Below, piece after piece: positions 17,666 through 26,487 of a stretch of DNA of 64,000 nt. The stretch lies in NCBI GenBank assembly GCA_963731625.1, contig CAVSWH010000015.1:302229-366228 (forward strand), read 5' to 3'. This DNA comes from PALSA-555 sp963731625. GTDB lineage: Bacteria; Actinomycetota; Acidimicrobiia; IMCC26256; PALSA-555. Position 1 is the first letter of the stretch. Each line of letters begins with the position of its first letter. The notes under the pieces were generated by a model. It saw only the letters and a program-made list of their open reading frames with translations, had not been told where the DNA came from and ran no database searches. The position numbers were made by a program, and so were the translations under genes.

Positions 17666-19048
17666 ATGACGCAGACGCCCACTCGCTTTGAGGTGCCGGG
17701 CTTCAAAGGCACGCTCTTCCAGCCGGGCGATGACGGCTACGACGACGCCCGCAAGCTGTTCAACGGGATGTTCGATCGTCGCCCCGCCCTCATCGCCCGA
17801 TGCAGCTGCGCAGAGGACGTCGCCGCGACGGTGAATCTCGCCCGCGACCTGCAGCTGCCGCTCGCCGTCCACGGAGGCGGCCATGGCGTCACCGGCGCCG
17901 CGATGTGCGATGCCGGGGTCGTTGTCGACCTGCGGGGCATGAAGGGAATCGACGTCGATCCCAACGCTCGCGTTGTGCGCGCTGAGGCGGGATTGACGTG
18001 GGGCGAATTCGATGCCGCGACGCAGGAACACGGGCTGGCGTGCACCGGTGGACGGGTCACCGACACAGGCGTCTCCGGACTCGCTCTCGGGAGCGGGAGC
18101 GGCTGGCTCGAGCGCAAGTTCGGCCTCGTGTGCGACAACCTCGTCAAGGCCGAAGTCGTGACGGCGGATGGCCGGACCGTCATCGCAGCGGAGGATGAGA
18201 ATCCAGACCTGTTCTGGGGGATCCGCGGGGGAAGCGGGAACTTCGGCGTCGTGACTGCCTTCCACCTCCGTCTGCACGAGCTCGGCCCGATGGTCCTCGG
18301 AGGCCTGCTCGTGTACCCGCCCGAGATCGGTGGCGACCTCATGCGGTTCTACCGAGACTTCCTACGCGATGCGCCCGACGAGGTTGGCGGCGGCGTCGCG
18401 TTCATCTGCGCCCCGCCCGAGGACTTCGTGCCGAAGGAGGTCCAAGGACACCCCGTGATCGGCGTTGTGTGCTGCTACGCGGGTCCGGTCGAGGAGGGCG
18501 AAGCCGTGTTCAAGCCGCTGCGAGAGTTCGGCCCACCAGCGATGGATATCGTGCAGCCGATGCCCTACGTGGCCGTACAAACGCTCCTCGATGCTGCGAA
18601 CCCGAAGGGGCGGCTGAACTACTGGACGGCAGATTTCTATGACGATCTCCCGGACGCGGCAATCGACGTCCTCGTTGCCAAAGCAACCCAGCCGGTGTCA
18701 CCGCTGACGCAGGTGGTCGTCTTGCCCTGCGGTGGGGCGATGGCCCGGGTGGACGAGGACGCGATGGCGTTTGGCGAGCGTCACGCCCGGTTCAACATCC
18801 ACTACCTGTCGATGTGGGAGGACCCCGCCGATACCGAGCGAAACATCGCGTACACGAAGGAGCTCGCGGGGTCGATGAAGCCGTTTGCGAGCGGCCGGGC
18901 ATATCTGAACTTCCTGGGTGACGAGGGCCAAAGCCGGGTGGAAGCGGCCTTCGGACGGGACAAGTACGAGCGACTGCGCGGCCTCAAGAAGAAGTGGGAC
19001 CCGCAGAACCTCTTCCGTCTCAACCAGAACATCCCGCCTGCGTCCTAG
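17666..19048 (+). CDS. FAD-binding oxidoreductase (VAO/PCMH fold, BBE C-terminus)
   Basis: A 460-residue flavoprotein of the berberine-bridge/6-hydroxynicotine oxidase group. The FAD domain shows VHGGGHGVTGAAMCDAG near residue 70 with the His that may bind FAD covalently, GGRVTDTGVSGLALGSGSGWL near 127 and DLFWGIRGGSGNFGVVT near 184. The C-terminus (NFLGDEGQSRVEAAFG...YERLRGLKKKWDPQNLFRLNQNI) is the BBE domain. It oxidises an alcohol, amine or sugar with oxygen or another acceptor. No signal peptide is seen. The start is ATG 17666 with GGAGGAGG upstream. It is flanked by secreted proteins, but no direct partner is evident. Confidence 0.9.
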   Translation: MTQTPTRFEVPGFKGTLFQPGDDGYDDARKLFNGMFDRRPALIARCSCAEDVAATVNLARDLQLPLAVHGGGHGVTGAAMCDAGVVVDLRGMKGIDVDPNARVVRAEAGLTWGEFDAATQEHGLACTGGRVTDTGVSGLALGSGSGWLERKFGLVCDNLVKAEVVTADGRTVIAAEDENPDLFWGIRGGSGNFGVVTAFHLRLHELGPMVLGGLLVYPPEIGGDLMRFYRDFLRDAPDEVGGGVAFICAPPEDFVPKEVQGHPVIGVVCCYAGPVEEGEAVFKPLREFGPPAMDIVQPMPYVAVQTLLDAANPKGRLNYWTADFYDDLPDAAIDVLVAKATQPVSPLTQVVVLPCGGAMARVDEDAMAFGERHARFNIHYLSMWEDPADTERNIAYTKELAGSMKPFASGRAYLNFLGDEGQSRVEAAFGRDKYERLRGLKKKWDPQNLFRLNQNIPPAS

Positions 19049-19111
19049 ACGTCAGCCGTTGACGCCGCAGCACCAGTAGCGACGCTTGGTGCACGTCGCA
19101 GCTAGGCCTGT

Positions 19112-19138
19112 GACTCGCGATCCGGTGGATCGCGAGTC
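19112..19138. repeat. Palindrome family copy (27 bp)
   Basis: Arms GACTCGCGAT and ATCGCGAGTC form a perfect 10-bp stem with loop CCGGTGG. It starts 63 nt after the FAD oxidoreductase stop and 24 nt before the GTG of the GH94-like gene. Confidence 0.9.
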
Positions 19139-19162
19139 GAGGCGAGGTCGATACTTGTCACC

Positions 19163-21841
19163 GTGTCAGCGACGGCGACGTCGAAGCACCCGATCGTCAA
19201 GTTCGGGGCTCTCACCACGGCGCTCGCTCTCATCGTCGCGTTCTGCGGATCAACCGCACGGGCGTCGGACGCGCCGCCGCCGCTCTCGACGGCAGCGGCC
19301 TCTCAGAACATCGCATCGACCTATGGCAGCGGCATCTTCGGCGACTGGCACGTCGATCGCTTCGGTCTTCCTGCGTATCGCTACACCCTTGACGAGCTGA
19401 CCGACCCGCGTGCTCGCCAGGCCGAGTTGGCCGGCAGTACCGACGCCTGGTCCCAGGTCGGAAACGACCGCTTCGTCGCCAACGCGTACAACCACGGCTA
19501 CGTGCAGCTCTGGAGTCAAGACCGTACCGCCCAGTGGATGAATCGCTACGACGCCGAGCAAGGCCACTACTCCGGCGGATATGGCTACCTGAACGTCAAT
19601 GGCAAGCCCATCAGCTCGCTCTACGACGACCGACCGGTAGGAGCAGCGACGACCCGACAATTCGGTGTCGGCTACTACGGGCGCGCCATGCAGACGTCAG
19701 GGACAGACGTCAATGACGTCGTGTACGCGCCGTTCGGCAACGATCCCGTCCTCGTCCACGACGTCACGATTACCAACACGACGAAGCAGACGGAGCACGT
19801 CTCCTGGTTCGAGTACTGGGACGTCAACCCTTACCTGCAGGCGAGTGGGCAGTACCGGGGGCTGGCCGCGCCGAGGTGGAACGCCTCGACGCACACGCTT
19901 TCCGTCGCCCAGCTCCCGGACGCCGGCGACACCGATCCGCTGAGCATCTTCGCCGCGCAAGTCAAAGGGCCGACGGCCTCGTACGACACGACCCAGCGCG
20001 CCTTCTTTGGCTCAGGGACTCGGGCTCGTCCCCAGGCCGTCGCCGCGGGCCACCTGCACGACAGCCGGGCTGACGGCGTTGCGAACGGCACCGAGGGGAC
20101 CACCTTGTTCGCCCTCGAAACGGACGCGGTGCTCAGACCCGGCCAGTCGACGACGCTGCGCTACCTGTATGGCTACGGACATCCAGGCCAGATCCCCGCC
20201 CTGGTGGCGAAGTACCGACACACGGGCGACCCGTTCGCCACCAGCGAGCGCGCGTGGTACTCAGCGCTGCCGAAGGCCTCGCTGGGGAACAATCAGCCGT
20301 GGCTCGGTCGCGAGCTCATGTGGGACGCCTACCTCCTGCGTTCAGCGTCGGTCTACGACGAGACGTGCGGAGACCACACGATCACGCAGGGCGGGTACTA
20401 CCAGTACGACCTCGGCCTGAACCTCGGAACCCGCAGCTGGCTGCACTATCTACTCCCAACGACCTACCTCGACCCGGCGCTCGCCCGCGAGATCCTCACG
20501 TACTCGACGCAGTTCCAACCCGCGGTGAACAACCAGCTTCCGTACGGGTCGACCGGCCTCTGCGCCCAGTTCAACCTGGGAACCTCGGACGACCTGGACT
20601 TCTGGCTGCTGCTCGCCTCGAGCGAGTACGGGCTGGCGACACGTGATGTGAGCTTCTTCGATCGGAAGGTGCGCTTCTACGGGTCGCAGCAGGCGACGAC
20701 GCTCTGGCAGCACCTCAAGCTGGCGTTCGCTCATCAACAATCTCTGCTCGGCCCACACGGCGAGTACCTCGCGCTCTCCACCGGCGACTGGTCGGACTTC
20801 TCTCCGATGTACATGGGGATGACCGAATCGACACTCGTCGTCGCCCAGTGCGCCTACATGTATCCGCGACTCGCGCAGGTCGCCGACCTACGGGGTGACC
20901 ACACGTTCGCCGCGCAGCTGCGGACCGCGGCGGCGAACCTCCTCACGACCCTGCGTGGCCAGTGGACGGGGCTCGGGTGGTATTCGAGAGGGTACGCAGG
21001 GACGAGCCAGCTCGGTCCAGGCGCGCTCTGGCTGGAACCCCAGCCGTGGGCAATCCTGGCCGGCGCGCCGAATCCCAGCCAGACCGCCACGCTCATCGCG
21101 AACATCCGCCGGTTCCTCGACGGGGTCGGAGCTCCGACCGTCATCAACGGTCCCGACCGCATCGGGACATCGCTCGGTCCCGCCCGAAACGACCCGGCCG
21201 TCACCGAGGTCACAGCCGGCATCGGCGGCAACAACGCGGTCTGGCCGGGGGGAACCTGGTTCGATCCCGACGGCTGGCTGACGTGGGCGTACGCCAGCCT
21301 TGGCGACTCGATGCCCGAAGCGCGTCAACTCGCCTTCGACGAGTACGAGCGCACGACACTGGCCAACCACGCGGCGGTCTTCCCCGACCACTGGGACGGG
21401 ATCACCTCGGTCGACGACACCTGCTCCTCCTTCTATTCCAGTGCTCCATCCCAGTGTGGTGGCGCAGTCGGCATCACGACCTACGAGGGACAGAACACCG
21501 AGCAGCCGACCTGGATGGTGATGGGCGCCATCAACCTGGCCGGGATCACACCCACTGAGTCGGGTTATCGCGTCGATCCACAGTTCCCGTTCGAGGACTT
21601 CTCGCTGCGTTTCCCCGAAGTTGGGCTGGCCCGCCAGTCGGGGCTGATCCGGGGCTACCTCCGCCCTGTCGCGGGCGGCACGCTCCGTATGCAGGTCGCG
21701 ATCCCTGCCCACGCCCGCCACCCCGTCGCGTGGGTCGGTGGATCGCAGACCCGCATCACGATTGGGGGAGGGCTCGCGAGCTTCAACCTGCCGACGCGGG
21801 CCGGACATGTCGCCGACTGGGCCATCAGCTGGCAGACCTGA
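19163..21841 (+). CDS. Secreted GH94-like (cellobiose/cyclic glucan phosphorylase superfamily) enzyme
   Basis: An 892-residue exported protein. A signal peptide spans about residues 1-34 (hydrophobic TTALALIVAFCGSTARA). An N-terminal beta-sandwich follows (FGLPAYRYTLDE, WSQVGNDRFVANAYNHGYVQLWS, DPVLVHDVTITNTT), then an (alpha/alpha)6 barrel with MWDAYLLRSASVYDE near 390 and TGDWSDFSPMYMGMTEST near 540, matching the GDWND catalytic-acid motif of GH94. A C-terminal beta domain ends the protein. GH94 enzymes are usually cytosolic phosphorylases; export makes hydrolysis, or a lost activity, possible. The start is GTG 19163 with a weak ribosome site. Confidence 0.8.
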   Translation: MSATATSKHPIVKFGALTTALALIVAFCGSTARASDAPPPLSTAAASQNIASTYGSGIFGDWHVDRFGLPAYRYTLDELTDPRARQAELAGSTDAWSQVGNDRFVANAYNHGYVQLWSQDRTAQWMNRYDAEQGHYSGGYGYLNVNGKPISSLYDDRPVGAATTRQFGVGYYGRAMQTSGTDVNDVVYAPFGNDPVLVHDVTITNTTKQTEHVSWFEYWDVNPYLQASGQYRGLAAPRWNASTHTLSVAQLPDAGDTDPLSIFAAQVKGPTASYDTTQRAFFGSGTRARPQAVAAGHLHDSRADGVANGTEGTTLFALETDAVLRPGQSTTLRYLYGYGHPGQIPALVAKYRHTGDPFATSERAWYSALPKASLGNNQPWLGRELMWDAYLLRSASVYDETCGDHTITQGGYYQYDLGLNLGTRSWLHYLLPTTYLDPALAREILTYSTQFQPAVNNQLPYGSTGLCAQFNLGTSDDLDFWLLLASSEYGLATRDVSFFDRKVRFYGSQQATTLWQHLKLAFAHQQSLLGPHGEYLALSTGDWSDFSPMYMGMTESTLVVAQCAYMYPRLAQVADLRGDHTFAAQLRTAAANLLTTLRGQWTGLGWYSRGYAGTSQLGPGALWLEPQPWAILAGAPNPSQTATLIANIRRFLDGVGAPTVINGPDRIGTSLGPARNDPAVTEVTAGIGGNNAVWPGGTWFDPDGWLTWAYASLGDSMPEARQLAFDEYERTTLANHAAVFPDHWDGITSVDDTCSSFYSSAPSQCGGAVGITTYEGQNTEQPTWMVMGAINLAGITPTESGYRVDPQFPFEDFSLRFPEVGLARQSGLIRGYLRPVAGGTLRMQVAIPAHARHPVAWVGGSQTRITIGGGLASFNLPTRAGHVADWAISWQT

Positions 21842-21845
21842 CGCC

Positions 21846-21872
21846 GACTCGCGGTCTGGAGAACCGCGAGTC
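21846..21872. repeat. Palindrome family copy (27 bp), 4 nt after a stop codon
   Basis: Arms GACTCGCGGT and ACCGCGAGTC form a perfect 10-bp stem with loop CTGGAGA. It begins almost directly after the GH94-like gene stop at 21841, a terminator-like position, although no T-run follows. Confidence 0.9.
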
Positions 21873-22022
21873 GACCGATAGGCGCGGCGACAACACCGAC
21901 GCCCCACGCTCGGGGGCGGCCAGCGAAGGCGCGGCGAGGACGGCACGTCGTGACCCCGCCGGAACACGGAGTGGTGCGCCGAGCGTGGAACATGGGACCC
22001 ACGCCGGCGCAGGGGTTGTGCG

Positions 22023-22028
22023 TAGGAT
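22023..22028 (+). promoter_or_regulatory. -10 box of glycine-rich protein gene
   Basis: TAGGAT, an actinobacterial -10 type hexamer, 45 nt before ATG 22074. It leaves a short leader that contains the GAGGCGGAAG ribosome site. The -35 is weak. Confidence 0.35.
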
Positions 22029-22073
22029 GCCCGCGTCTGGGCGTCGGGCAGGACGAGGCGGAGGCGGAAGCTG

Positions 22074-23069
22074 ATGCGGCGAGCAGCACTGGTCGCCTTG
22101 GCGGCGACTGGCCTGGCCCTCGCAGGCAGCGCGGCGGCACCGGCCAGTGTCGGTCGGCAAGTGCACGCCGCGGGCTCCCAGCAGTTCACGACCCCCGGCT
22201 CATTTCCGTTCACCGTTCCCGCCAACGTCACCGCTCTCACCGTCGAGCTCTGCGGCGCGCAAGGGGGGACAGGCGGGCTTGTCAACGGGGGCTCTGAGGG
22301 GGGCACGCCGGGCGTGGGCGGTCTCGGGGGTCACACGACCGTCACCGTCACCGTGGTCCCCGGAGCCGTTTTGACGATCATCGTCGGGCAGCGCGGTGGC
22401 GACGTGACGGGCTTTGGCCCCAATAACCAAGGTCACGGCGGTGTCGCCGGCTCGGGCGGTTCCAATGCAGCGGGTGCCGGCGGCGACTCACACACGGGGA
22501 CAGGTGGTGGTGGCGGCGGCGGCGGCGGATCAGCCGTCATGGCCGCCTCGGTGACCCTCGCTGCAGCCGGCGGCGGCGGCGGTGGCGGCGGCGCCATCGA
22601 CGGGGCAGTCGGCGAGGACAGCGGCAGCGGCGGCAACGGCGGCGGCACCACGGGCTCCGACGGTTCCAACCCGCCGGGAGCAACGAGCCCGGCCGGAACC
22701 GTGGGTGGGGGAGGAACGCAGTCAGCCGGCGGATCAACCGGAGGCGGCGCCGGTCAGGGCACGCCGAACGGCAACGGCGCCGGCGCACCCGAAAGCGCCG
22801 ACGTCAACGCGAACGGGTCGGGCGGTGGCGGGGGCGGTGGCGGATTCTTCGGCGGTGGTGGCTCGGGCACACAGGAGTTCACCCCCACGTTCATCATCGG
22901 CGCCAACCAGGGCGGCGGCGGTGGATCGGGCTTCCCGGCGTCGGCCACGTTCGACACCTGCACGACCGTGAGCGGCGACGGTTTCGTGAACCTCACGTTC
23001 ACGCCCGGGCCTCCCTCACCATCAACGCCGGCCGCGACGATCACCGCCGTCGCCGAGTTCACGGGATGA
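22074..23069 (+). CDS. Secreted glycine-rich protein, single domain, FTG tail
   Basis: A 331-residue exported protein. The signal peptide covers about residues 1-25 (MRRAALVALAATGLALAGSAAA). The mature part starts with FTTPGSFPFTVPANVTALTV and a Cys, then long glycine-rich stretches, and ends with FDTCTTVSGDGFVNLTF. This is the bacterial glycine-rich beta-roll type domain also seen next to animal ALK/LTK-like receptors. The two Cys bracket the Gly-rich core and may pair. After a Pro/Ser/Thr linker it ends in AEFTG-stop, a tail shared with three other proteins here. Likely a surface or matrix protein. There is no PE domain, so it is not a mycobacterial PE-PGRS protein. Confidence 0.75.
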   Translation: MRRAALVALAATGLALAGSAAAPASVGRQVHAAGSQQFTTPGSFPFTVPANVTALTVELCGAQGGTGGLVNGGSEGGTPGVGGLGGHTTVTVTVVPGAVLTIIVGQRGGDVTGFGPNNQGHGGVAGSGGSNAAGAGGDSHTGTGGGGGGGGGSAVMAASVTLAAAGGGGGGGGAIDGAVGEDSGSGGNGGGTTGSDGSNPPGATSPAGTVGGGGTQSAGGSTGGGAGQGTPNGNGAGAPESADVNANGSGGGGGGGGFFGGGGSGTQEFTPTFIIGANQGGGGGSGFPASATFDTCTTVSGDGFVNLTFTPGPPSPSTPAATITAVAEFTG

Positions 23070-23072
23070 TCT

Positions 23073-23099
23073 GACTCGCGGTCTCGAGGATCGCGAGTC
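23073..23099. repeat. Palindrome family copy (27 bp), 3 nt after a stop codon
   Basis: Arms GACTCGCGGT and GATCGCGAGTC, loop region CTCGAGG. It directly follows the stop of the glycine-rich gene at 23069. Confidence 0.9.
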
Positions 23100-23231
23100 G
23101 CGACGACACGCTTCCCGCCATCGTCACCTTTGGCGGCCGCAACGGAGCATCGAGGCGGCTGAGGGCCTACCGCTCTCTGAAGCCAGGCGCCGACATCCGA
23201 AGGTCAGGTGGGCCGCACGGTCGGCGACGTC

Positions 23232-23237
23232 TACCAT
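23232..23237 (+). promoter_or_regulatory. -10 box, probable leaderless transcript
   Basis: TACCAT ends nine nt before ATG 23247, so transcription would begin close to that ATG. This supports 23247 as the start instead of the longer reading from 23208. Confidence 0.4.
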
Positions 23238-23246
23238 CCGTGCGCG

Positions 23247-25376
23247 ATGTCGGGAGCTGGCGAGGGCTTCTCCGAGACCATTTCGGTCGTGTTGTGTATT
23301 GACGGCGAGCCGGATCCGCGTACGTTCCCGACACGGTCACCCGAGCCGTGCCGTGGGCTGGAGCGGCTGGTGGTGCTCGTTCCTGGGCTGCGCGACCGGT
23401 TGAGCGAAGGGGCCGGTAGCCCAGCGGCATTCACCTGGTGTGTCCGCGTGGACCCGCAGATCGCCGAGGCATACGGGTCATCGACCTGGCTGCTTGCGGA
23501 GTACGAGTGGGCATGGTCGCAATTTCGCGAGGCGGGCGATGCTGTGGGCGTCCACCCGCACACGTGGCGTTGGCGGGACGGCTGGGTTGCTGACAACGCC
23601 GACGCCGGGTGGGTGGCGCACTGCTGCGACGTGGCGATCGACGGCTATCGGCAGGCCTTTGGCGAGGCGCCACAGGTCCACAAGCACGGCGACGGCTTCA
23701 TGACGACCGCTCTCGCCCGGCGCCTGGACGACCGCGGCGTGCTCGTCGATCTGAGTCTTGAACCGGGTCGCCGGGCAACGCGCACCCTGGCGGCCGGGGA
23801 GGAGACCACCGGATGGCTGCCCGACCTGCGAGCGGTGCCGCAGTCGGCGTACCGACCATCACCCGGCGACTTTCGTGTGCCCGACGACGCACGGCACACC
23901 GGGATGGTCATGCTCCCACTGACGTCGGGCGTCACGTTGGCATTGACCGAAGTCCGATCACGGGTCGTCGGCGCAGGGGAGTATGTGCCGCTGTGGCTCT
24001 GGCGCGAACCCGATCAGTTCCGGGCGATGCTGCAGGTTCGCTTGAGCGCACCGGATCTCACCCACCTCGCGTTCGCGGTGCGATCTGACACGACGCTCAG
24101 CGACGACCTGTGGACCAACGTGGAGACCAACCTGGCTGAGATCGGCCGTCAGCTGAAGGGCCGACACCGCTGGTGCTGCGCTCAAAGCGCCGCCACGACG
24201 GCGATCGAGCGCTCGAGCGGGCAGCTAGCTCGAGTCCGGGAGACGACCACGAGCCACGACGCCAACGTCGGCCAATGGCTCCGTGGCCGCGCTGATCCCG
24301 GGTACCGAGAACACGTCGATCTTGAGTCGCTCGCCATCGGACCGGGTCATCCGTTGAGCGGCCAGCAGCCGGACACCGCGACCCTCGACGTCAGCGCAAT
24401 CCTGCCCGTGTACCAAGGCCGACGTCATCTTCGTCACGCCGTCTACAGCGTCGTCGATCAGACGACCCCACCGATTGAGCTCATCGTGGTCGACGACGGG
24501 TCGACCGCCGATGACCTCGACTTCCTCAATGGCGTCGCCGCGCCGTTTCCGATTCGAATCGCTCGGCAGGACAACTCGGGTCAGTCGGCAGCCCGGAACG
24601 CCGGCGTCGGGCTCGCCGCGGGTGCCCTCGTCGCATTCCTCGATCAGGACGACATCTGGCTGCCGGAGCACCTGGAGACTCTCTGCAAGCCGTTCGAAAC
24701 GGATCCGGCGGTCGCGTGGTCCTACGGTGAGTTCGACGAGATCGACTCGGATGGACGCGTCGTCACGCGCGCGTACCTTCGTCAGCACTCCGTCGATCAC
24801 CCGAAGAACTCATTGGCCGAGTGCCTCGCTCACGACCTGATGGTGCCGCCTTCCGCGAGTGTCATCCGACGCGACGCGTTCATCGAAGTGGGAGGCTTCG
24901 ACGAGCAGCTCCGCGGCTTTGAGGACGACGACCTCTATGTGCGTGCCTTCCGATCGGGATGGCAGTTCTCATTCCAGCGAACACCAGTGACGAGGTTCCG
25001 GGTCCACCAAGAGAGTGACTCCGACGGGCCCAACTTCGCTGCGAGTCGGCGGCGATACGCAGAGAAGCTGCAAGACACCGTGCGCGACGATCGACGGACC
25101 GGTCGGTATTACATGCGTGACGTCGTCAGTCCGCGGTTCTTCCAGGCTTCGCTCGACGACTACGTGCGACGCGTCTCCTTCGGTGACTGGGCGTCAGCGC
25201 AGGATTCGCTCCGGGATCTCCGGTACTTCGGACGATTGCGCCGCGATTGGGTCTCCCTGCGTTGGAAGCTCTGGCTGATCAGTCGCCCTCGATTCTTCGC
25301 TCACATGCTGTCCATGCACGATGTCCTGCCGATGTGGCTCCGCATGACGGAGAACCCGGCGATACGGCGCCGTTGA
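23247..25376 (+). CDS. Polysaccharide deacetylase-like / GT2 glycosyltransferase fusion
   Basis: About 709 residues with two catalytic-type modules. The N-terminal part (about 10-300) resembles a polysaccharide deacetylase (NodB-like): SVVLCIDGEPDPRTF, then GVHPHTWRW with metal-type His and later DLTHLAFAVRSDT. The C-terminal part from about residue 382 is a family-2 glycosyltransferase: VSAILPVYQGRRHLRHAV, IVVDDGSTADD, NSGQSAARNAG, FLDQDDIW (DxD) and GGFDEQLRGFEDDDLYVRA. No membrane segments are clear, so it is probably cytoplasmic or peripheral. It may build or trim a cell-surface glycan. A six-helix membrane protein follows 38 nt downstream. Confidence 0.8.
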   Translation: MSGAGEGFSETISVVLCIDGEPDPRTFPTRSPEPCRGLERLVVLVPGLRDRLSEGAGSPAAFTWCVRVDPQIAEAYGSSTWLLAEYEWAWSQFREAGDAVGVHPHTWRWRDGWVADNADAGWVAHCCDVAIDGYRQAFGEAPQVHKHGDGFMTTALARRLDDRGVLVDLSLEPGRRATRTLAAGEETTGWLPDLRAVPQSAYRPSPGDFRVPDDARHTGMVMLPLTSGVTLALTEVRSRVVGAGEYVPLWLWREPDQFRAMLQVRLSAPDLTHLAFAVRSDTTLSDDLWTNVETNLAEIGRQLKGRHRWCCAQSAATTAIERSSGQLARVRETTTSHDANVGQWLRGRADPGYREHVDLESLAIGPGHPLSGQQPDTATLDVSAILPVYQGRRHLRHAVYSVVDQTTPPIELIVVDDGSTADDLDFLNGVAAPFPIRIARQDNSGQSAARNAGVGLAAGALVAFLDQDDIWLPEHLETLCKPFETDPAVAWSYGEFDEIDSDGRVVTRAYLRQHSVDHPKNSLAECLAHDLMVPPSASVIRRDAFIEVGGFDEQLRGFEDDDLYVRAFRSGWQFSFQRTPVTRFRVHQESDSDGPNFAASRRRYAEKLQDTVRDDRRTGRYYMRDVVSPRFFQASLDDYVRRVSFGDWASAQDSLRDLRYFGRLRRDWVSLRWKLWLISRPRFFAHMLSMHDVLPMWLRMTENPAIRRR

Positions 25377-25414
25377 CCGAGGAAGGGCCGGCCGGCCCTG
25401 GGCGAGTAGGTCCG

Positions 25415-26359
25415 ATGCGTCGACGTGGAGCCCCGGACATCGTGCCCGTGCGTGCTTCGCTCCGCGCCGCTCGACTGCGGAGGCGGCTCGATCTGCCCGA
25501 GGGCTGGGCTGTCGTCGACACGAGTGGTCCCGGTCCGTTCATCACGTGCGCGACGCTGCGTCGTCCAGATGGGTCCGAGGTCTCCTGGACGTCGCGTGGT
25601 CAGCGCAAGCACGACCAGGTGCTCGACACCCGCCGAGGTTCGACGTGGTGGGCGCCGGGCGCGATCGGTTGGTGGATCGGGGTGCTCTTTGCCGTCGGAT
25701 CGATCCTCTTTGCCCTTGGCGCGGCACCGGGCTATTCGACGGCCGTCGGCCTTACCGGGGACGGCATCACGTTCTTCGTAGGTTCCCTTTTCTTCACGAC
25801 CGCGGGACTGCTGCAATACCTTGAGGTGGCGAACACCCGACGCGCACCGCCGGGGACACGAGCACCCCAGCGCTGGCGACTCGTGACGTGGGAGCCAGAC
25901 CGCATCGACTGGTGTGCGACGTCGGTGCAGCTCCTCGGCACGTTGTTCTTCAACGTGAGCACCTTCGCTGCGTTGAGGGCGAGCACGGTGCACGAGATGA
26001 ACCGTCGTGTCTGGACCCCCGACGTGCTCGGATCCGCGTGCTTCCTCATCGCGAGCTGGCTCGCCTGGTGCGAGGTGTGCCATGGCCGATGGTCCTGGCC
26101 CCCACGAGGATCCGGCTGGTGGATCGCGGGTGTGAACCTCGCCGGCTCCGTGGCCTTCGGGCTTTCAGCCCTCGCAGCACACGTTGTCCCGGCGACGCAG
26201 CAGGTCCGAAACGCATCACTCATGAACATCGGCACGTTCATTGGTGCGATTGGCTTCCTCGTCGGCGCGGTGCTCCTGCTGCCGGAGCGCACGAGCACCG
26301 GCCCGCCCAGGTCAGGGCCAGCCGATCTCACCAGTTCCTCCGCAGCCCCGGCCGTGTGA
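25415..26359 (+). CDS. Integral membrane protein of unknown function
   Basis: About 314 residues. A soluble N-terminus of about 80 residues (RLDLPEGWAVVDTSGPGPFITCATLRRPDG) is followed by six hydrophobic segments, among them WWIGVLFAVGSILFALG, GITFFVGSLFFTTAGLLQYL and WWIAGVNLAGSVAFGLSAL. The WWIG/WWIA repeats suggest an internal duplication. The layout recalls YrhK-domain proteins, but I cannot confirm that. The start is uncertain: ATG 25415 is chosen because it lies after the stop of the preceding fusion gene. Likely co-transcribed with that gene, so it may assist glycan export or anchoring (inference). Confidence 0.65.
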   Translation: MRRRGAPDIVPVRASLRAARLRRRLDLPEGWAVVDTSGPGPFITCATLRRPDGSEVSWTSRGQRKHDQVLDTRRGSTWWAPGAIGWWIGVLFAVGSILFALGAAPGYSTAVGLTGDGITFFVGSLFFTTAGLLQYLEVANTRRAPPGTRAPQRWRLVTWEPDRIDWCATSVQLLGTLFFNVSTFAALRASTVHEMNRRVWTPDVLGSACFLIASWLAWCEVCHGRWSWPPRGSGWWIAGVNLAGSVAFGLSALAAHVVPATQQVRNASLMNIGTFIGAIGFLVGAVLLLPERTSTGPPRSGPADLTSSSAAPAV

Positions 26360-26375
26360 CACCGGAGGCGTCTCC

Positions 26376-26402
26376 GACTCGCGGTCTGCAGGATCGCGAG
26401 TC
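26376..26402. repeat. Palindrome family copy (27 bp)
   Basis: Arms GACTCGCGGT and GATCGCGAGTC, loop CTGCAGG. It starts 16 nt after the membrane protein stop and lies 50 nt before the promoter of the next glycine-rich gene. Confidence 0.9.
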
Positions 26403-26440
26403 GATGCCATCCGCGGACCCGCGCCTCTCCTTCGCGCAGT

Positions 26441-26463
26441 GGCTGGCTTGCTAGCGTGCCGCT
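26441..26463 (+). promoter_or_regulatory. Promoter shared by the two large glycine-rich genes (copy 1)
   Basis: Contains TTGCTAGCGTGCCGC with -10 box TAGCGT at 26452-26457. The same block (one base different in the core) precedes the paralogue at 28823-28845, with similar distance to the ribosome site. This suggests common control of both genes. Confidence 0.5.
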
Positions 26464-26487
26464 TCGTCCAAGTGGAGGCAGAGGTCG

